Shown: positions 1 to 8,385, counted from the stretch's first letter. The stretch: 16,014 bases of DNA from an uncultured Muribaculaceae bacterium (GCA_934590135.1 CAKTOT010000049.1:1-16014); one strand, 5' to 3'. Translations and numbers: made by a program. The notes: generated from the letters alone by a model not told the origin.

Positions 1-1807
1 CGTCAGCGGTCAGCGTTGGGCTATCAATACGCCTATGGACTTTGTAGTGGACGGAGCATGGCGTTCGGGCGGTTCGACGGTCATACCGGCCGACGGTATC
101 GTGCTGTCGTGCGGCGATGGATACGTCAACGACTTCATAGACAATCTAAAGGACGGTGATGCCGTTAAAATAGAGATAGGAATGTCTCTGCCCGCTTTTG
201 GAGGCCTGCGCCCCGATGTGCGTGATGTCTGCGGCGGCGATGTGCGCATCCTCAACTGCAATAATGTCACCACTTCGGCCATCCGCTGGATCAATACCCC
301 GAGTGCCCAGTACGGACGCTCGCTGTGCGGATACAGCCAAGATCGCCGATACATCGTACTGTGTGCCGTAGACGCCGGAGTGCCCAATAGCAGTGGCGTC
401 AGCTACTACGAGGCCGCCGACCTGATGCGCTACCTCGGATGCTACGATGCCCTTGACCTTGACGGCGGCGGCTCCACGACAATGTGGAGTGCACATGCCG
501 GCATCCTCAATGTCCTGCGCGACGGCAGCGAACGCGCTGTCGGCAACGGCATATTTATGCGTCTCGAAGCCCCGAAAGACGAAAAAATAGCCAAGATTCG
601 TTTCGCCGACCCATATGCCAAGTTGCCGCTTTACGCACTATATCGTCCCGTGATATATGGGTACAATCAATACGGTCAGCTTATAGATACAGATGTCAAG
701 GGCGTCACTCTGTCTGTGGACGAGGCTATGGGTACAATCAAGGATGACGGTACGGCGCTCTTCGTCACCGGTAGCGGAATGCACGCTCTGCGCGCATCGC
801 TGCCCGGGGTGGACGATGCGACCATCGCCGTATCAGTGGACCCGAATGCGCTCGCTATGCCTGAAGTGTCTGATATCTTGACTGACAATCATAGCCGTTG
901 GGGTATCAAGTTGCATGCACTTGTGGCCGGACGCTATGTGAGTGTCGATCCGGCAGCATACGTTTGGACAACGGATGCGCCCGAAATTGCCACCGTTGAT
1001 GTCAACGGCGTTATTTCCGGATTGCGCAACGGCACCACTGTAGCCACCGGAACAAATGCAGCAGGAAGAGTGTCCGTCAATATCACCGTTGAATGTTGCC
1101 CGGCCAAGGACACTCCTCTCGATCCGGACGGCACAATCAATGTCGAAACGTGGAAAGTCACCCGTACATCTATTTCCAATAGCGTGAAAATTACGCCGAC
1201 AAATGATGTCAACGGCATGGATATATCCTTCAAGCCTTCGTCGACGCGCGGCCCGCGTCTGGCTTTGGCCAAGGAACTGATACTGTTTTCTCAGCCTGAT
1301 GCAATCGAAATAGTGGTGAAGCCCGAGACTTATGCACTTAAGAACTTCTCCGTATCGCTGAATGCTAAGGGCCAAACCACATCCCGAAAAGACTTCGGCA
1401 CTATCGAAGCCGGCAAGGAAACCACCTTGCGCATTGATATGAAAGATGTCATCAATGTGGAAGATATGTCCTCGTACCCCATACGTGTGACTTCCTTGAG
1501 TCTCGAGCCGTCCAAGTCGGCACAGCAGTCCGTGCGAATTGAATCTATGAAAGTTATTTACGAGAAATTCGACGGCATTGAAGATGTGAATGCCGAAAGC
1601 GATAATGTACTTCGCGTGACAGTCTCCAACGGCTTTGTATCCATCCCCTTCCGCGCTGCCGAGCTGACTTTGACCGACCTCGCCGGCCGAGTAGTGGCAC
1701 ACGCGACCAATGCCGCCGAGGTGGCAAGTCCCGAGGCTGCAGGTGTATACGTTTTGAGCGCTCGCACCGCCGCCGGCACCGTATCGGCCAAGGTGTACGT
1801 TCGCTGA
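1..1807 (+). CDS. Phosphodiester glycosidase (NAGPA/DUF2233-like) protein with Ig-like domains and T9SS sorting tail, 5' end missing
   Basis: The frame is open from base 2, ahead of the first ATG at 35, so the gene starts outside the window. The first ~580 bases encode a domain like the catalytic part of N-acetylglucosamine-1-phosphodiester alpha-N-acetylglucosaminidase: the family hallmark LDGGGSTTMW lies at about 458-487 and is followed by a conserved RAVGNGIFM-type end. Members cleave sugar-1-phosphodiester bonds, for example in exopolysaccharide or cell-envelope glycans. Two Ig-like segments follow (about 590-840 and 870-1110, the second Big_2-like, with ATVDVNGVISGL), then a beta-rich segment (about 1120-1580) that may bind carbohydrate. 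The last ~65 residues (about 1610-1804) look like a type A T9SS C-terminal domain: a DLAGRVV core, then GVYVLSA and a final KVYVR. It is therefore probably exported by T9SS to the surface or medium. Domain class is fairly sure; the substrate is unknown. Confidence 0.85.
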   Translation, partial: VSGQRWAINTPMDFVVDGAWRSGGSTVIPADGIVLSCGDGYVNDFIDNLKDGDAVKIEIGMSLPAFGGLRPDVRDVCGGDVRILNCNNVTTSAIRWINTPSAQYGRSLCGYSQDRRYIVLCAVDAGVPNSSGVSYYEAADLMRYLGCYDALDLDGGGSTTMWSAHAGILNVLRDGSERAVGNGIFMRLEAPKDEKIAKIRFADPYAKLPLYALYRPVIYGYNQYGQLIDTDVKGVTLSVDEAMGTIKDDGTALFVTGSGMHALRASLPGVDDATIAVSVDPNALAMPEVSDILTDNHSRWGIKLHALVAGRYVSVDPAAYVWTTDAPEIATVDVNGVISGLRNGTTVATGTNAAGRVSVNITVECCPAKDTPLDPDGTINVETWKVTRTSISNSVKITPTNDVNGMDISFKPSSTRGPRLALAKELILFSQPDAIEIVVKPETYALKNFSVSLNAKGQTTSRKDFGTIEAGKETTLRIDMKDVINVEDMSSYPIRVTSLSLEPSKSAQQSVRIESMKVIYEKFDGIEDVNAESDNVLRVTVSNGFVSIPFRAAELTLTDLAGRVVAHATNAAEVASPEAAGVYVLSARTAAGTVSAKVYVR

Positions 1808-1846
1808 ACCTCGATATTTTTCTAAAATTATTCTCATAAATATATT

Positions 1847-1897
1847 GTCCGAAGCTGCCTTCCGTCGACAACGACAAGGCGGTTTCGGACGCTTTTT
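1847..1897 (+). terminator. Rho-independent terminator of the glycosidase gene
   Basis: A long hairpin starts 40 bases after the stop codon. GTCCGAAGCTGCCTT (1847-1861) pairs with AAGGCGGTTTCGGAC (1876-1890) over 15 positions, two of them G-U. The loop region carries a further GTCG/CGAC stem closing on ACAA. Five T follow at 1893-1897. It separates the glycosidase gene from the tRNA unit. Confidence 0.8.
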
Positions 1898-1918
1898 GCG
1901 AAAAAGAGCCCGCATCGG

Positions 1919-1949
1919 TTTGCTATATCAAAAAATAATCGTACCTTTG
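1919..1949 (+). promoter_or_regulatory. Bacteroidetes-type promoter for tRNA-Leu
   Basis: TTTG at 1919-1922 is followed after 19 bases by TACCTTTG at 1942-1949. This matches the established Bacteroidetes primary sigma consensus (-33 TTTG, 19-21 bases, -7 TAnnTTTG). The mature tRNA begins 11 bases beyond the -7 box, so transcription would start within a few bases of the tRNA 5' end. Confidence 0.85.
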
Positions 1950-1959
1950 TGCCACCAAT

Positions 1960-2041
1960 GCCCGGATGGCGGAATCGGTAGACGCGACGGTCTCAAACAC
2001 CGTTGGGGCGACCCATCCCGGTTCGAGCCCGGGTCCGGGTA
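1960..2041 (+). tRNA. tRNA-Leu (anticodon CAA)
   Basis: The sequence folds as a class II tRNA. The acceptor stem is 1960-1966 with 2034-2040 (one G-U at the first pair), the D stem 1969-1971 with 1983-1985, and the anticodon stem 1987-1991 with 1999-2003 around the loop CTCAAAC. The anticodon CAA at 1994-1996 reads UUG. A long variable arm (about 2004-2016) and a T stem 2017-2021 with 2029-2033 around TTCGAGC follow. Discriminator base A2041 fits leucine. CCA is not encoded (the next bases are CTG), so it would be added by the nucleotidyltransferase. Confidence 0.95.
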
Positions 2042-2044
2042 CTG

Positions 2045-2081
2045 CGGAGGAGAAAGACGCAAGTTTTTCTCCTCCGTTTTT
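2045..2081 (+). terminator. Rho-independent terminator of tRNA-Leu
   Basis: An 11-bp perfect stem, CGGAGGAGAAA (2045-2055) with TTTCTCCTCCG (2066-2076), has a 10-base loop and is followed by five T (2077-2081). It starts four bases after the tRNA 3' end, so the tRNA is a one-gene unit. Confidence 0.9.
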
Positions 2082-2301
2082 ATGGGCTTATAAGCCGAAA
2101 TCGGGGGGGGATGAGAGATGAATTGGAATAGGATGGACGATTAAATGATCTCAAAGGATTAGAGACGGAATTGGATTTAATACATGCATCCGAGTGGAGA
2201 AGCTAATCTGCTTTGATAGAACAACTCAGCTATTGCTATGTTCCTTGATTTTTTTATCCTAAAAAAAACGTTAATCAATATAAAGTTCATTAATTATTCT
2301 C
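2082..2301. other. AT-rich spacer between tRNA-Leu and the lipoprotein pair
   Basis: No gene is supported here. A run of eight G lies at 2103-2110. A short stop-bounded frame of 24 codons (2132-2203) reads like protein but has no start codon. The second half becomes AT-rich, with an A8 run near 2261-2268, and leads into the promoter of the lipoprotein genes. No copy of the tRNA 3' end or other attachment-site signature was seen. Confidence 0.5.
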
Positions 2302-2309
2302 TAATTTTG
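2302..2309 (+). promoter_or_regulatory. Probable -7 promoter box for the GLUG lipoprotein operon
   Basis: TAATTTTG matches TAnnTTTG and lies in AT-rich DNA 41 bases before the start codon of the first lipoprotein gene, giving a leader of about 35 bases. No clear -33 TTTG is found 19-21 bases upstream, so promoter strength or control is uncertain. Confidence 0.5.
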
Positions 2310-2350
2310 TTGGATAATTTATATTGTTACCAATCTAACAGATACTTCCG

Positions 2351-5300
2351 ATGAAAAAAACAAAGGCCTCTCTCTCAGGCGAGTCCAGTCTCTGTTTGTC
2401 ATTCCTTAGAATGGCAAAGTATGTGGTTGTCTCGGTCTGTATAGCCATAGCCACCTTTTCGTGTGACGATACTAACGAGCCAAACAAGCCGATGCCCACA
2501 GATGACTATATCGGCACACAGAGAAGAATCACCTTAGGCGCCGAGATGAAGGGCTTTAACGGAGCTGAATTTGAATGTGTAATCAAAGCCGAGGACGGGA
2601 CTATATTTCGTCGTTCGGGCAGCCACATTCGCACAAACGGCAAATCCGTGCTTACGCTTGATACCGGGCTGAAGTCCGGTGTCTATCGTCTACTGGCTCT
2701 TGAAGTGCCGGTTGTAGGCGCCGAGTCCGATACCACGTGGGTTGATTATGGCCTGGGCTGTCGTGTGCGTATATCTGCCGAGGCTCAGACAGCCATAGTC
2801 TTGGATTCGTATGATCCTGACATGAACCTCGTCGGCGAAGGCTCGGAGGATGACCCGTATATCATATCAAGTGCCGAGCATTTGTGGCGACTTCGCGACT
2901 ACACCAACAATGACGACAATAATAAGAAATTGACAAAGGATACGCACTTCCGTATGGAAAACGACATCCGTATGAAGGACATTTGCACTTCATCGGATCG
3001 CCACTATGGTTGGTTGCCCATCGGCAGTATCCCGGAGAACCCCTTCCGCGGTGTCTTTGATGGACAGAATTACAAAATCCAAGGGCTTTGGATTGATCGT
3101 CCACATTCTCCCGGTATCGGTCTGTTTGGATTTATAGACCAAGCGACGATCAAGAATGTCATCCTCTCCAATCCGGACGTCACCGGCAACTACGCAGTGG
3201 GCGCCATCGTAGGTGGCACTACATCGCCCGGCGATATTCGCGGTTGTTCCTCATTGCACGGCTGTGTCGTGGATAGAGGCTCGGTGACAGCGCCCGAGGG
3301 TAGCGCCGGTGTCGGCGGTATGGTTGGCGTTGTTGACTGCACGGGCTTTTTGTGCGTAGACAGTTGTTACAATACCGGTACTCGCGTTTCGGGTGACTAT
3401 GCCGTGGGAGGCATTGTCGGCGCTGGTTCGCTGTATTCGATGACTCAGGTGCTGGCATGCGAAAACAAAGGCTCTGTCGAAGCGCGATACACCGGAGCCG
3501 GCGGCATTGTCGGCTCGGTAGACTCGCTGATGATCATAGGATGTAGGAATAGTGCGACCGTCAGGGGCGGAATAAGCGCTATGAGCGGATCGATGGACAA
3601 AGGCGGTTATGGCACCGGCGGTATTGCCGGCGGCACCGGCGTGTCATTTATCTATTCATCACAAAATACCGGCGACATCACCGGTGCGGTAGGTGTCGGC
3701 GGCATTATCGGCAGCACGCGTATAGGCAATGATGACAGCAATTATGAAGGCGAATTATTATACAACAATTCGCTGGTAAAGAATTGTGGCAACACCGGCA
3801 ATATCTCCGGTCGCACATCTGTCGGCGGCATTTGTGGAGAAGCACAATTCGGAGCATATGCCGTATATAATAAAGGAGCCATTACAGCTACGGACAATCA
3901 ATGCACCTTGGGCGGTATTGTAGGCAACACCTCGATAACCGTACTTCATAATGTCATCAATCAAGGTTCCGTAACGTCATCCTCCGCCGAATCGGCTGCG
4001 GGCGTAGTCGGCAAAACCACGTGGGGCGCACTCTATGGTTGCCAGAACTATGGTGAGGTTGCGGTAACATCAAAATATGCCGGAGGTATCGCCGGTTGGG
4101 TGGGCAATAACACTGTTGCAAACTACTGCTTTAACACCGGATTGGTAAACAATAACGGCACTCGCGCCACCGGCGGTATTATCGGCGAAGCGGGAGACGC
4201 TCGTGTGTGGACCGGTATGGATATCGCCGGCTGCGTCATAGGTGCAGCCGAATGTGTCATGGTTTTTGCCGGTCCCGTTCTTTCGGTAACCGGCACAGCA
4301 GTCACGCAAAACGTGGTCAAACATGCAGAAGCGTTTAAGAAGTTTTTCAATGTCTTGCATGTCGGTGAAGCCACTCTTGATTGGGCAATGGTGGCTTATG
4401 ATGCTGTGACATATTCGATGAGCCTTTATGATATTTTCACCGAAGAAGATCTGAATGAAATCAATGTAAACCTCAGCACCAAGGCAACAGCCATCGATAA
4501 TGATGTGAAAGCTTCGATAAAATCCATTCAAGACTCTTATGTGTTTGATACCACTAAGCTGCCGCAAGGTATCAGCGGGGCAGCGATAAACGGGTACTTT
4601 GACAATTTTAATAAAGCAATGGATTTCTACCAGGCATCCGATGACAACAATTCCATTATCAATTACAATCTAAACCGCACCCGCGAGGAGCGTGTCGGTG
4701 AGTTGGAACATCGTCAAGAAATCAAAGAAATAGTACAAAAATCGATTGCCGGCACATGTATTATAGTCGGGTCTGTAGCAAGTATCGTCTCGACTTTTGC
4801 TACAGCCGGCACGATGACGGCCGTCACCGCCGGAGTTATGGCCTCGATACTGACTTTCGTCGGCGGCGCAAACGCCATCGTCGAATGTGCCACCAATTTC
4901 GAAGTCAACGCCATAGTCGTCAATCAATGCACCAATCTGGGCACGATAAAGTCGGCCACGTCCGACTATGTGGGCGGTATCTTAGGCTACACTCAACAGA
5001 ACTGCAAGCTCACTGATTGCCTTAATGTCGGTAATTATGACGGCGATATTAGTAAAAAGCATGTAGGCGGTATAACCGGCGAGGCTGATTCTCGCTCTGT
5101 CATCATGCGCAATATCTCGGTAGGTACAAACTGGTTCTGCCCTATTGCCGCTCATGAGGAGGCGTTGGTCGAATATTCGGACAACTTCTACTACGCGGGA
5201 GGTAAATATGGCGTTTTGCCGTACTATGAGAACGCCACATCCGTAACTCTTGAACAACTGCACGACAAGACATTCTTCGAGAAAGTCCTAAATCTATCAG

Positions 5301-5386
5301 GGTCAACACCATTGTGGCAGATAACTGATAAATCCGGATTCTTCCCGATACCTTGTCATTCCGAAATGGAAGCCCCTATCCAATAA
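2351..5386 (+). CDS. Large GLUG-repeat surface lipoprotein with an internal helical/hydrophobic insert
   Basis: The product has 1011 residues. A hydrophobic signal (about 22-37) ends at Cys38, followed by DDTNE; in Bacteroidetes, acidic residues just after the lipidated Cys commonly direct lipoproteins to the cell surface. A second start, Met21 at 2411, would give a more usual short signal peptide. Residues about 50-150 look like a beta-domain, and about 160-280 contain the DDPYIIS and FRGVFDG elements that often precede GLUG repeats. About 13 repeats with a GG(I/M)xG core, usually followed by CxNxG, run from residue 282 to 912, as in a parallel beta-helix. Residues about 625-850 interrupt the array: a hydrophobic segment (625-650), about 145 charged helical residues, then a 50-residue hydrophobic Ala/Gly/Val/Thr-rich stretch (799-850). 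The C-terminal ~95 residues look like a cap. It heads an operon with the next gene. Function is unknown; an adhesin-like or membrane-acting role is inference. Confidence 0.85.
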   Translation: MKKTKASLSGESSLCLSFLRMAKYVVVSVCIAIATFSCDDTNEPNKPMPTDDYIGTQRRITLGAEMKGFNGAEFECVIKAEDGTIFRRSGSHIRTNGKSVLTLDTGLKSGVYRLLALEVPVVGAESDTTWVDYGLGCRVRISAEAQTAIVLDSYDPDMNLVGEGSEDDPYIISSAEHLWRLRDYTNNDDNNKKLTKDTHFRMENDIRMKDICTSSDRHYGWLPIGSIPENPFRGVFDGQNYKIQGLWIDRPHSPGIGLFGFIDQATIKNVILSNPDVTGNYAVGAIVGGTTSPGDIRGCSSLHGCVVDRGSVTAPEGSAGVGGMVGVVDCTGFLCVDSCYNTGTRVSGDYAVGGIVGAGSLYSMTQVLACENKGSVEARYTGAGGIVGSVDSLMIIGCRNSATVRGGISAMSGSMDKGGYGTGGIAGGTGVSFIYSSQNTGDITGAVGVGGIIGSTRIGNDDSNYEGELLYNNSLVKNCGNTGNISGRTSVGGICGEAQFGAYAVYNKGAITATDNQCTLGGIVGNTSITVLHNVINQGSVTSSSAESAAGVVGKTTWGALYGCQNYGEVAVTSKYAGGIAGWVGNNTVANYCFNTGLVNNNGTRATGGIIGEAGDARVWTGMDIAGCVIGAAECVMVFAGPVLSVTGTAVTQNVVKHAEAFKKFFNVLHVGEATLDWAMVAYDAVTYSMSLYDIFTEEDLNEINVNLSTKATAIDNDVKASIKSIQDSYVFDTTKLPQGISGAAINGYFDNFNKAMDFYQASDDNNSIINYNLNRTREERVGELEHRQEIKEIVQKSIAGTCIIVGSVASIVSTFATAGTMTAVTAGVMASILTFVGGANAIVECATNFEVNAIVVNQCTNLGTIKSATSDYVGGILGYTQQNCKLTDCLNVGNYDGDISKKHVGGITGEADSRSVIMRNISVGTNWFCPIAAHEEALVEYSDNFYYAGGKYGVLPYYENATSVTLEQLHDKTFFEKVLNLSGSTPLWQITDKSGFFPIPCHSEMEAPIQ
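3190..5090 (+). repeat. GLUG-type coding repeats in the first lipoprotein
   Basis: About 13 degenerate in-frame units share a core such as VGGIVG followed by 10-25 residues and CxNxGxV. Examples are AVGGIVG, GAGGIVG, GVGGIIG, SVGGICG, YAGGIAG, YVGGILG and HVGGITG. At the DNA level the core recurs as variants of ggcggcattgtcgg. Eleven units lie before about 4205 and two after about 4960; the gap is the inserted helical domain. The pattern matches GLUG (Pfam PF07581-like) beta-helix repeats. Confidence 0.8.
4220..4903 (+). other. Helical insert with membrane-type hydrophobic segments inside the GLUG array
   Basis: This is a coding sub-region, residues about 624-851 of the first lipoprotein. 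It opens with a hydrophobic stretch (IAGCVIGAAECVMVFAGPVL), goes on with helix-prone charged sequence (about 655-797, rich in Lys, Asp, Glu, Asn, no GLUG core), and ends with a ~50-residue hydrophobic stretch with a Gly-Thr break near residues 820-823, compatible with a helical hairpin. The GLUG pattern stops before it and resumes right after it. The neighbouring paralog has nothing comparable. Two membrane-type segments are unexpected in a secreted beta-helix. Confidence 0.6.
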
Positions 5387-5409
5387 CAAAAACATAATGC
5401 TCCATAAAT

Positions 5410-8385
5410 ATGAAAACAAAACACATTATATTCGCGTTACTGCTCACTTTGACACTGCCCGTATGGTATGGTTGCTCGGATGAGGACGAGCCTTCGGTTA
5501 CGGACAATAAAGTCGAAGAAATCGAGGGGTTCAGGCTCAGCTCTTTTGCCTCCGAACTTATAAGATGGCGGCTTGGCGAAACCGGTGAGAATTATCGCAT
5601 CATACTACATTCGCATGCCAATAATGAGTTGTATGATTTTGGTTTGAAGGTAAGCACCAGCGGCGCTAAGTCGGTGTTCACAATGTATATTCCCGATCAC
5701 AGCACATTGCCAGACGGCGAATATGATGCCATTGCCTTAAGTTCGGAGGGTACAACTATCGGGCCGCGCATGTATTTCAAAATTTCCCAAATGGTCGTCG
5801 AACAGATTGCTATGCGCGAAGGCAAATTCAAATTACGCGGTCATGGCACACAAGAGAGCCCCTATATAATTTCGTCCAAAAGCGACTTCGAGGAATTCGA
5901 GATTGGCCTTTGCGAAGAGGGCAACTCTAACGGCTTCGGCCTCTTCTTTGAGCAGACGGCAAGTTTTGACGTGCCTCCTCGCAGCCAGATAATTATGGGT
6001 ACTTATCATGCCTGTGAATCATTTGCCGGCAACTACAACGGCGGAGGCTATACTGTCAATGTTCCATACACAGGTAGCGCTACGGAAGGTAATGACTCAA
6101 ACATCGGTTTGTTTAAGGAACTGCTTCCCGGCGCAACAATTCACGATCTTACTATCAATGCCCTAATGCAGGGTATACATGACAACGGTGGGGCGTTGGC
6201 CGGTAAATCCTCGGGAAATGTCACTATCGCAAACGTCAATGTTGAAGGATCGATCAACTCCGACAATCATACCAATATAGGTGGTTTTATAGGATATGTC
6301 GCCGGTGATATTACTTTTACGGATTGTAATCTTACGGCATTCGTACAAGGCAACAACGCCGTCGGTGGCATTATCGGCCGTTTTGCCGGCGGGACCTTGA
6401 CAATCAACGACTTTGCCAATAGTAAAACAGAAAAGGATAAACTCGGCAACGTAAAGGAATATTATTCGCCGTTCTCCGTCTCGGCCACAGCCGACAATGC
6501 CGGCGGATTGGTAGGATATGTTGATGCCGGTTCGACTATCAATGTCGAAGACATCACATTGTTGCACTCCGTACAAGCCGAAGATGGCTCGGTTAAAGCC
6601 GTGTCAGCCGACGGGAGCAATGTAGGCGGCCTGTTCGGATCGCTGAATAGCGTTGCTTCTTGCACGATTGAGGACGTCTTAATCAATGCACCCGTATATG
6701 GCGGCAATAATGTCGGCGGTATGATGGGATATGTCAACTTGGCGGCAGATATCTCGATGGAAAAATGTGTATTCAGCTCAGTTGCCGGCGGCAAAGACTG
6801 CGTAGGCGGATTCTTTGGCAAAATCAACGGGAACAAATTCCTTATCAGGTTTGAAGGCTCGGACAAGACCTCGTCAGTCAAGCAAACCGACAATGCGCTT
6901 GTGAAGGTAACCGGCGTCAGCAATGTAGGTGGTTTTGTCGGTAGACTGAATGGCGCAGATTTTTCGGGCAGCAAATTTTATATCAATACCGGAGTGTCTT
7001 GTACGGGAAACAACGTTGGCGGCATTTGCGGTATTCTCGAATCCACAACGTTGCACTCTGAAAGATTTGTTCTTTCAAACTCAATGCACATAAGTGGTCC
7101 CCAAAACATCGGTGGTATTGTCGGATATGCCAAAAGTAGCACGATTACAGGCAGCGCTCATTTGGATAAAAAACTCCAGGATTATAATGACATACCTGCC
7201 GCATCGTCATTTGAAAGTTCGTTTGCCGGCACCGTCGGCGATGGGACCAATGCCACATGCGTAGGCGGCATCGTCGGTACGGCAGAAAATTCCGTGCTGA
7301 GAGATATTTGTTTTACGGGCACTCTGGTCGGCTCGCAAAACGTAGGCGGCATTGTCGGTATGATGGTGAACGGAAACTCGGGGCAGCTTTATAACTGCTT
7401 TAACAACTCTCAGAAGATTACCAACAAGTCGTCCTCGTGCACCGCCGGCATTGTCGGGTATATTAAATTTTCATCGGCGTCATCCTTTGAAAATCTCATA
7501 AACTATGCCGATGTCGAAGGATCTGACAAAACGGGTGGCGTTTTCGGATACGTGGAATACATCAGCCCCAATAGCGACTTTGCTCTCGCCAACGCTGTCA
7601 ATGCCGGCAATATTACCGGCAGCGGAAACACCGGCGGTCTGATTGCAAATCTGTACGACCACAAGTTTTATTACAAACTGCACAAAATAGACTATTGTGC
7701 CAATTATGGCAATGTCTCCAATAGCGGAGGCGGCAACGTCGGTGGCATCATCGGACACTTCAACTGCACACTTGCCGTGGTGATGCATTGTGCCAATCAC
7801 GGAAATATCAAGGGTAGTGGCAACGATGTCATGGTCGGCGGCATCGCCGGACGTATGGGTACAAATGACGCAAGCGATGTAAATACCGAACGCAATATGG
7901 AGCTGTCATACAGCTGCAACTTCGGCGAAATATCAAGCGATACCGGCCAGTCTCACGTCGGCGGATTGTTGGGCTATCAAGAACAAGGCTCGCCAACGGA
8001 TGATACTCATTATATGCTCCACAACTGCTACAATATGGGAGCTGTTCCATCAGATCAAAAAGACGATAATGGCGGTATCCTCGGCTACATCGATCATCAT
8101 GGCGAAATTCAAAACTGTATAAATGTCGGCAAAGTCAGTCATGGTAACGGCTGCGTGGGCACACATAAGGATGGCGGTATATTCTACCACCACAACCTAT
8201 ACTATCTCAAGGATTCGGGCAAGGGTTGGTGTGCTGACGATTTCAAAGACGGAGACAAAGGCAATTCCTCGACATTCAAAGGTCTTGACTTCACGAATGT
8301 CTGGATGATTGACGACAACAATTCCAATAGTGGTTATCCATATTTGCGCGACTGTCCGTTCCAATTCAAGAAACAGACAAAATAA
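5410..8385 (+). CDS. Large GLUG-repeat surface lipoprotein, paralog of the preceding gene
   Basis: The product has 991 residues. A signal peptide (1-21, with MKTKHIIFALLLTLTLP) ends at Cys22, followed by SDEDEP, an acidic stretch typical of surface-exported Bacteroidetes lipoproteins. The lipobox (WYGC) is loose, as is common in the phylum. The order of parts matches the previous gene: a beta-rich N-terminal domain (about 35-135), an ESPYIIS element (about 153), a lead-in segment, then about 20 GLUG-type units (NIGGFIG at about 289 through to about 925), many with the core NVGGIVG. The C-terminal WMID...GYPYLR element resembles caps of other GLUG beta-helix proteins. No helical insert, protease motif or T9SS tail is visible. 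The gene follows its neighbour after 23 bases, so the two are probably cotranscribed. Role unknown; adhesion or binding of surface polymers is inference. Confidence 0.85.
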   Translation: MKTKHIIFALLLTLTLPVWYGCSDEDEPSVTDNKVEEIEGFRLSSFASELIRWRLGETGENYRIILHSHANNELYDFGLKVSTSGAKSVFTMYIPDHSTLPDGEYDAIALSSEGTTIGPRMYFKISQMVVEQIAMREGKFKLRGHGTQESPYIISSKSDFEEFEIGLCEEGNSNGFGLFFEQTASFDVPPRSQIIMGTYHACESFAGNYNGGGYTVNVPYTGSATEGNDSNIGLFKELLPGATIHDLTINALMQGIHDNGGALAGKSSGNVTIANVNVEGSINSDNHTNIGGFIGYVAGDITFTDCNLTAFVQGNNAVGGIIGRFAGGTLTINDFANSKTEKDKLGNVKEYYSPFSVSATADNAGGLVGYVDAGSTINVEDITLLHSVQAEDGSVKAVSADGSNVGGLFGSLNSVASCTIEDVLINAPVYGGNNVGGMMGYVNLAADISMEKCVFSSVAGGKDCVGGFFGKINGNKFLIRFEGSDKTSSVKQTDNALVKVTGVSNVGGFVGRLNGADFSGSKFYINTGVSCTGNNVGGICGILESTTLHSERFVLSNSMHISGPQNIGGIVGYAKSSTITGSAHLDKKLQDYNDIPAASSFESSFAGTVGDGTNATCVGGIVGTAENSVLRDICFTGTLVGSQNVGGIVGMMVNGNSGQLYNCFNNSQKITNKSSSCTAGIVGYIKFSSASSFENLINYADVEGSDKTGGVFGYVEYISPNSDFALANAVNAGNITGSGNTGGLIANLYDHKFYYKLHKIDYCANYGNVSNSGGGNVGGIIGHFNCTLAVVMHCANHGNIKGSGNDVMVGGIAGRMGTNDASDVNTERNMELSYSCNFGEISSDTGQSHVGGLLGYQEQGSPTDDTHYMLHNCYNMGAVPSDQKDDNGGILGYIDHHGEIQNCINVGKVSHGNGCVGTHKDGGIFYHHNLYYLKDSGKGWCADDFKDGDKGNSSTFKGLDFTNVWMIDDNNSNSGYPYLRDCPFQFKKQTK
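6190..8190 (+). repeat. GLUG-type coding repeats in the second lipoprotein
   Basis: About 20 in-frame units share a core such as NIGGFIG, AVGGIIG, NAGGLVG, NVGGLFG, NVGGMMG, CVGGFFG, NVGGICG, NVGGIVG, KTGGVFG, NVGGIIG, MVGGIAG and HVGGLLG. Spacing is irregular (about 25-60 residues) and units are diverged, which suggests an old array rather than recent expansion. Asn or Cys before the core is more frequent than in the first lipoprotein. Confidence 0.8.

Noticed and set aside
833..1915. Long minus-strand open frame (360 codons) opposite the glycosidase gene
   Set aside because: It lies antisense to a gene with clear domains, is rich in Cys, His and Arg in a way typical of shadow frames, and runs through the terminator hairpin.
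2103..2110. G8 tract as a phase-variation switch
   Set aside because: It lies about 190 bases upstream of the promoter box and outside any gene, so slippage would not obviously alter expression or a reading frame.
2132..2206. Short protein-like frame (24 codons) after the tRNA terminator
   Set aside because: It has no start codon and is too short to judge; chance is likely in this AT-rich spacer.
1960..2350. tRNA-Leu as an integration site for a mobile island carrying the lipoprotein pair
   Set aside because: No integrase, no second copy of the tRNA 3' end and no mobility genes were seen; the following core genes rsmA-mgtE look undisturbed.
4070..4567. Minus-strand open frame (165 codons) opposite the lipoprotein's insert
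   Set aside because: It is antisense to a well-supported gene, with no family signature; the GLUG repeats on the plus strand explain its composition.
3190..8190. CRISPR-like or recent tandem DNA duplication in the repeat-rich region
   Set aside because: Repeats are in frame, degenerate and irregularly spaced, as expected for GLUG protein repeats; there are no identical direct repeats with spacers.
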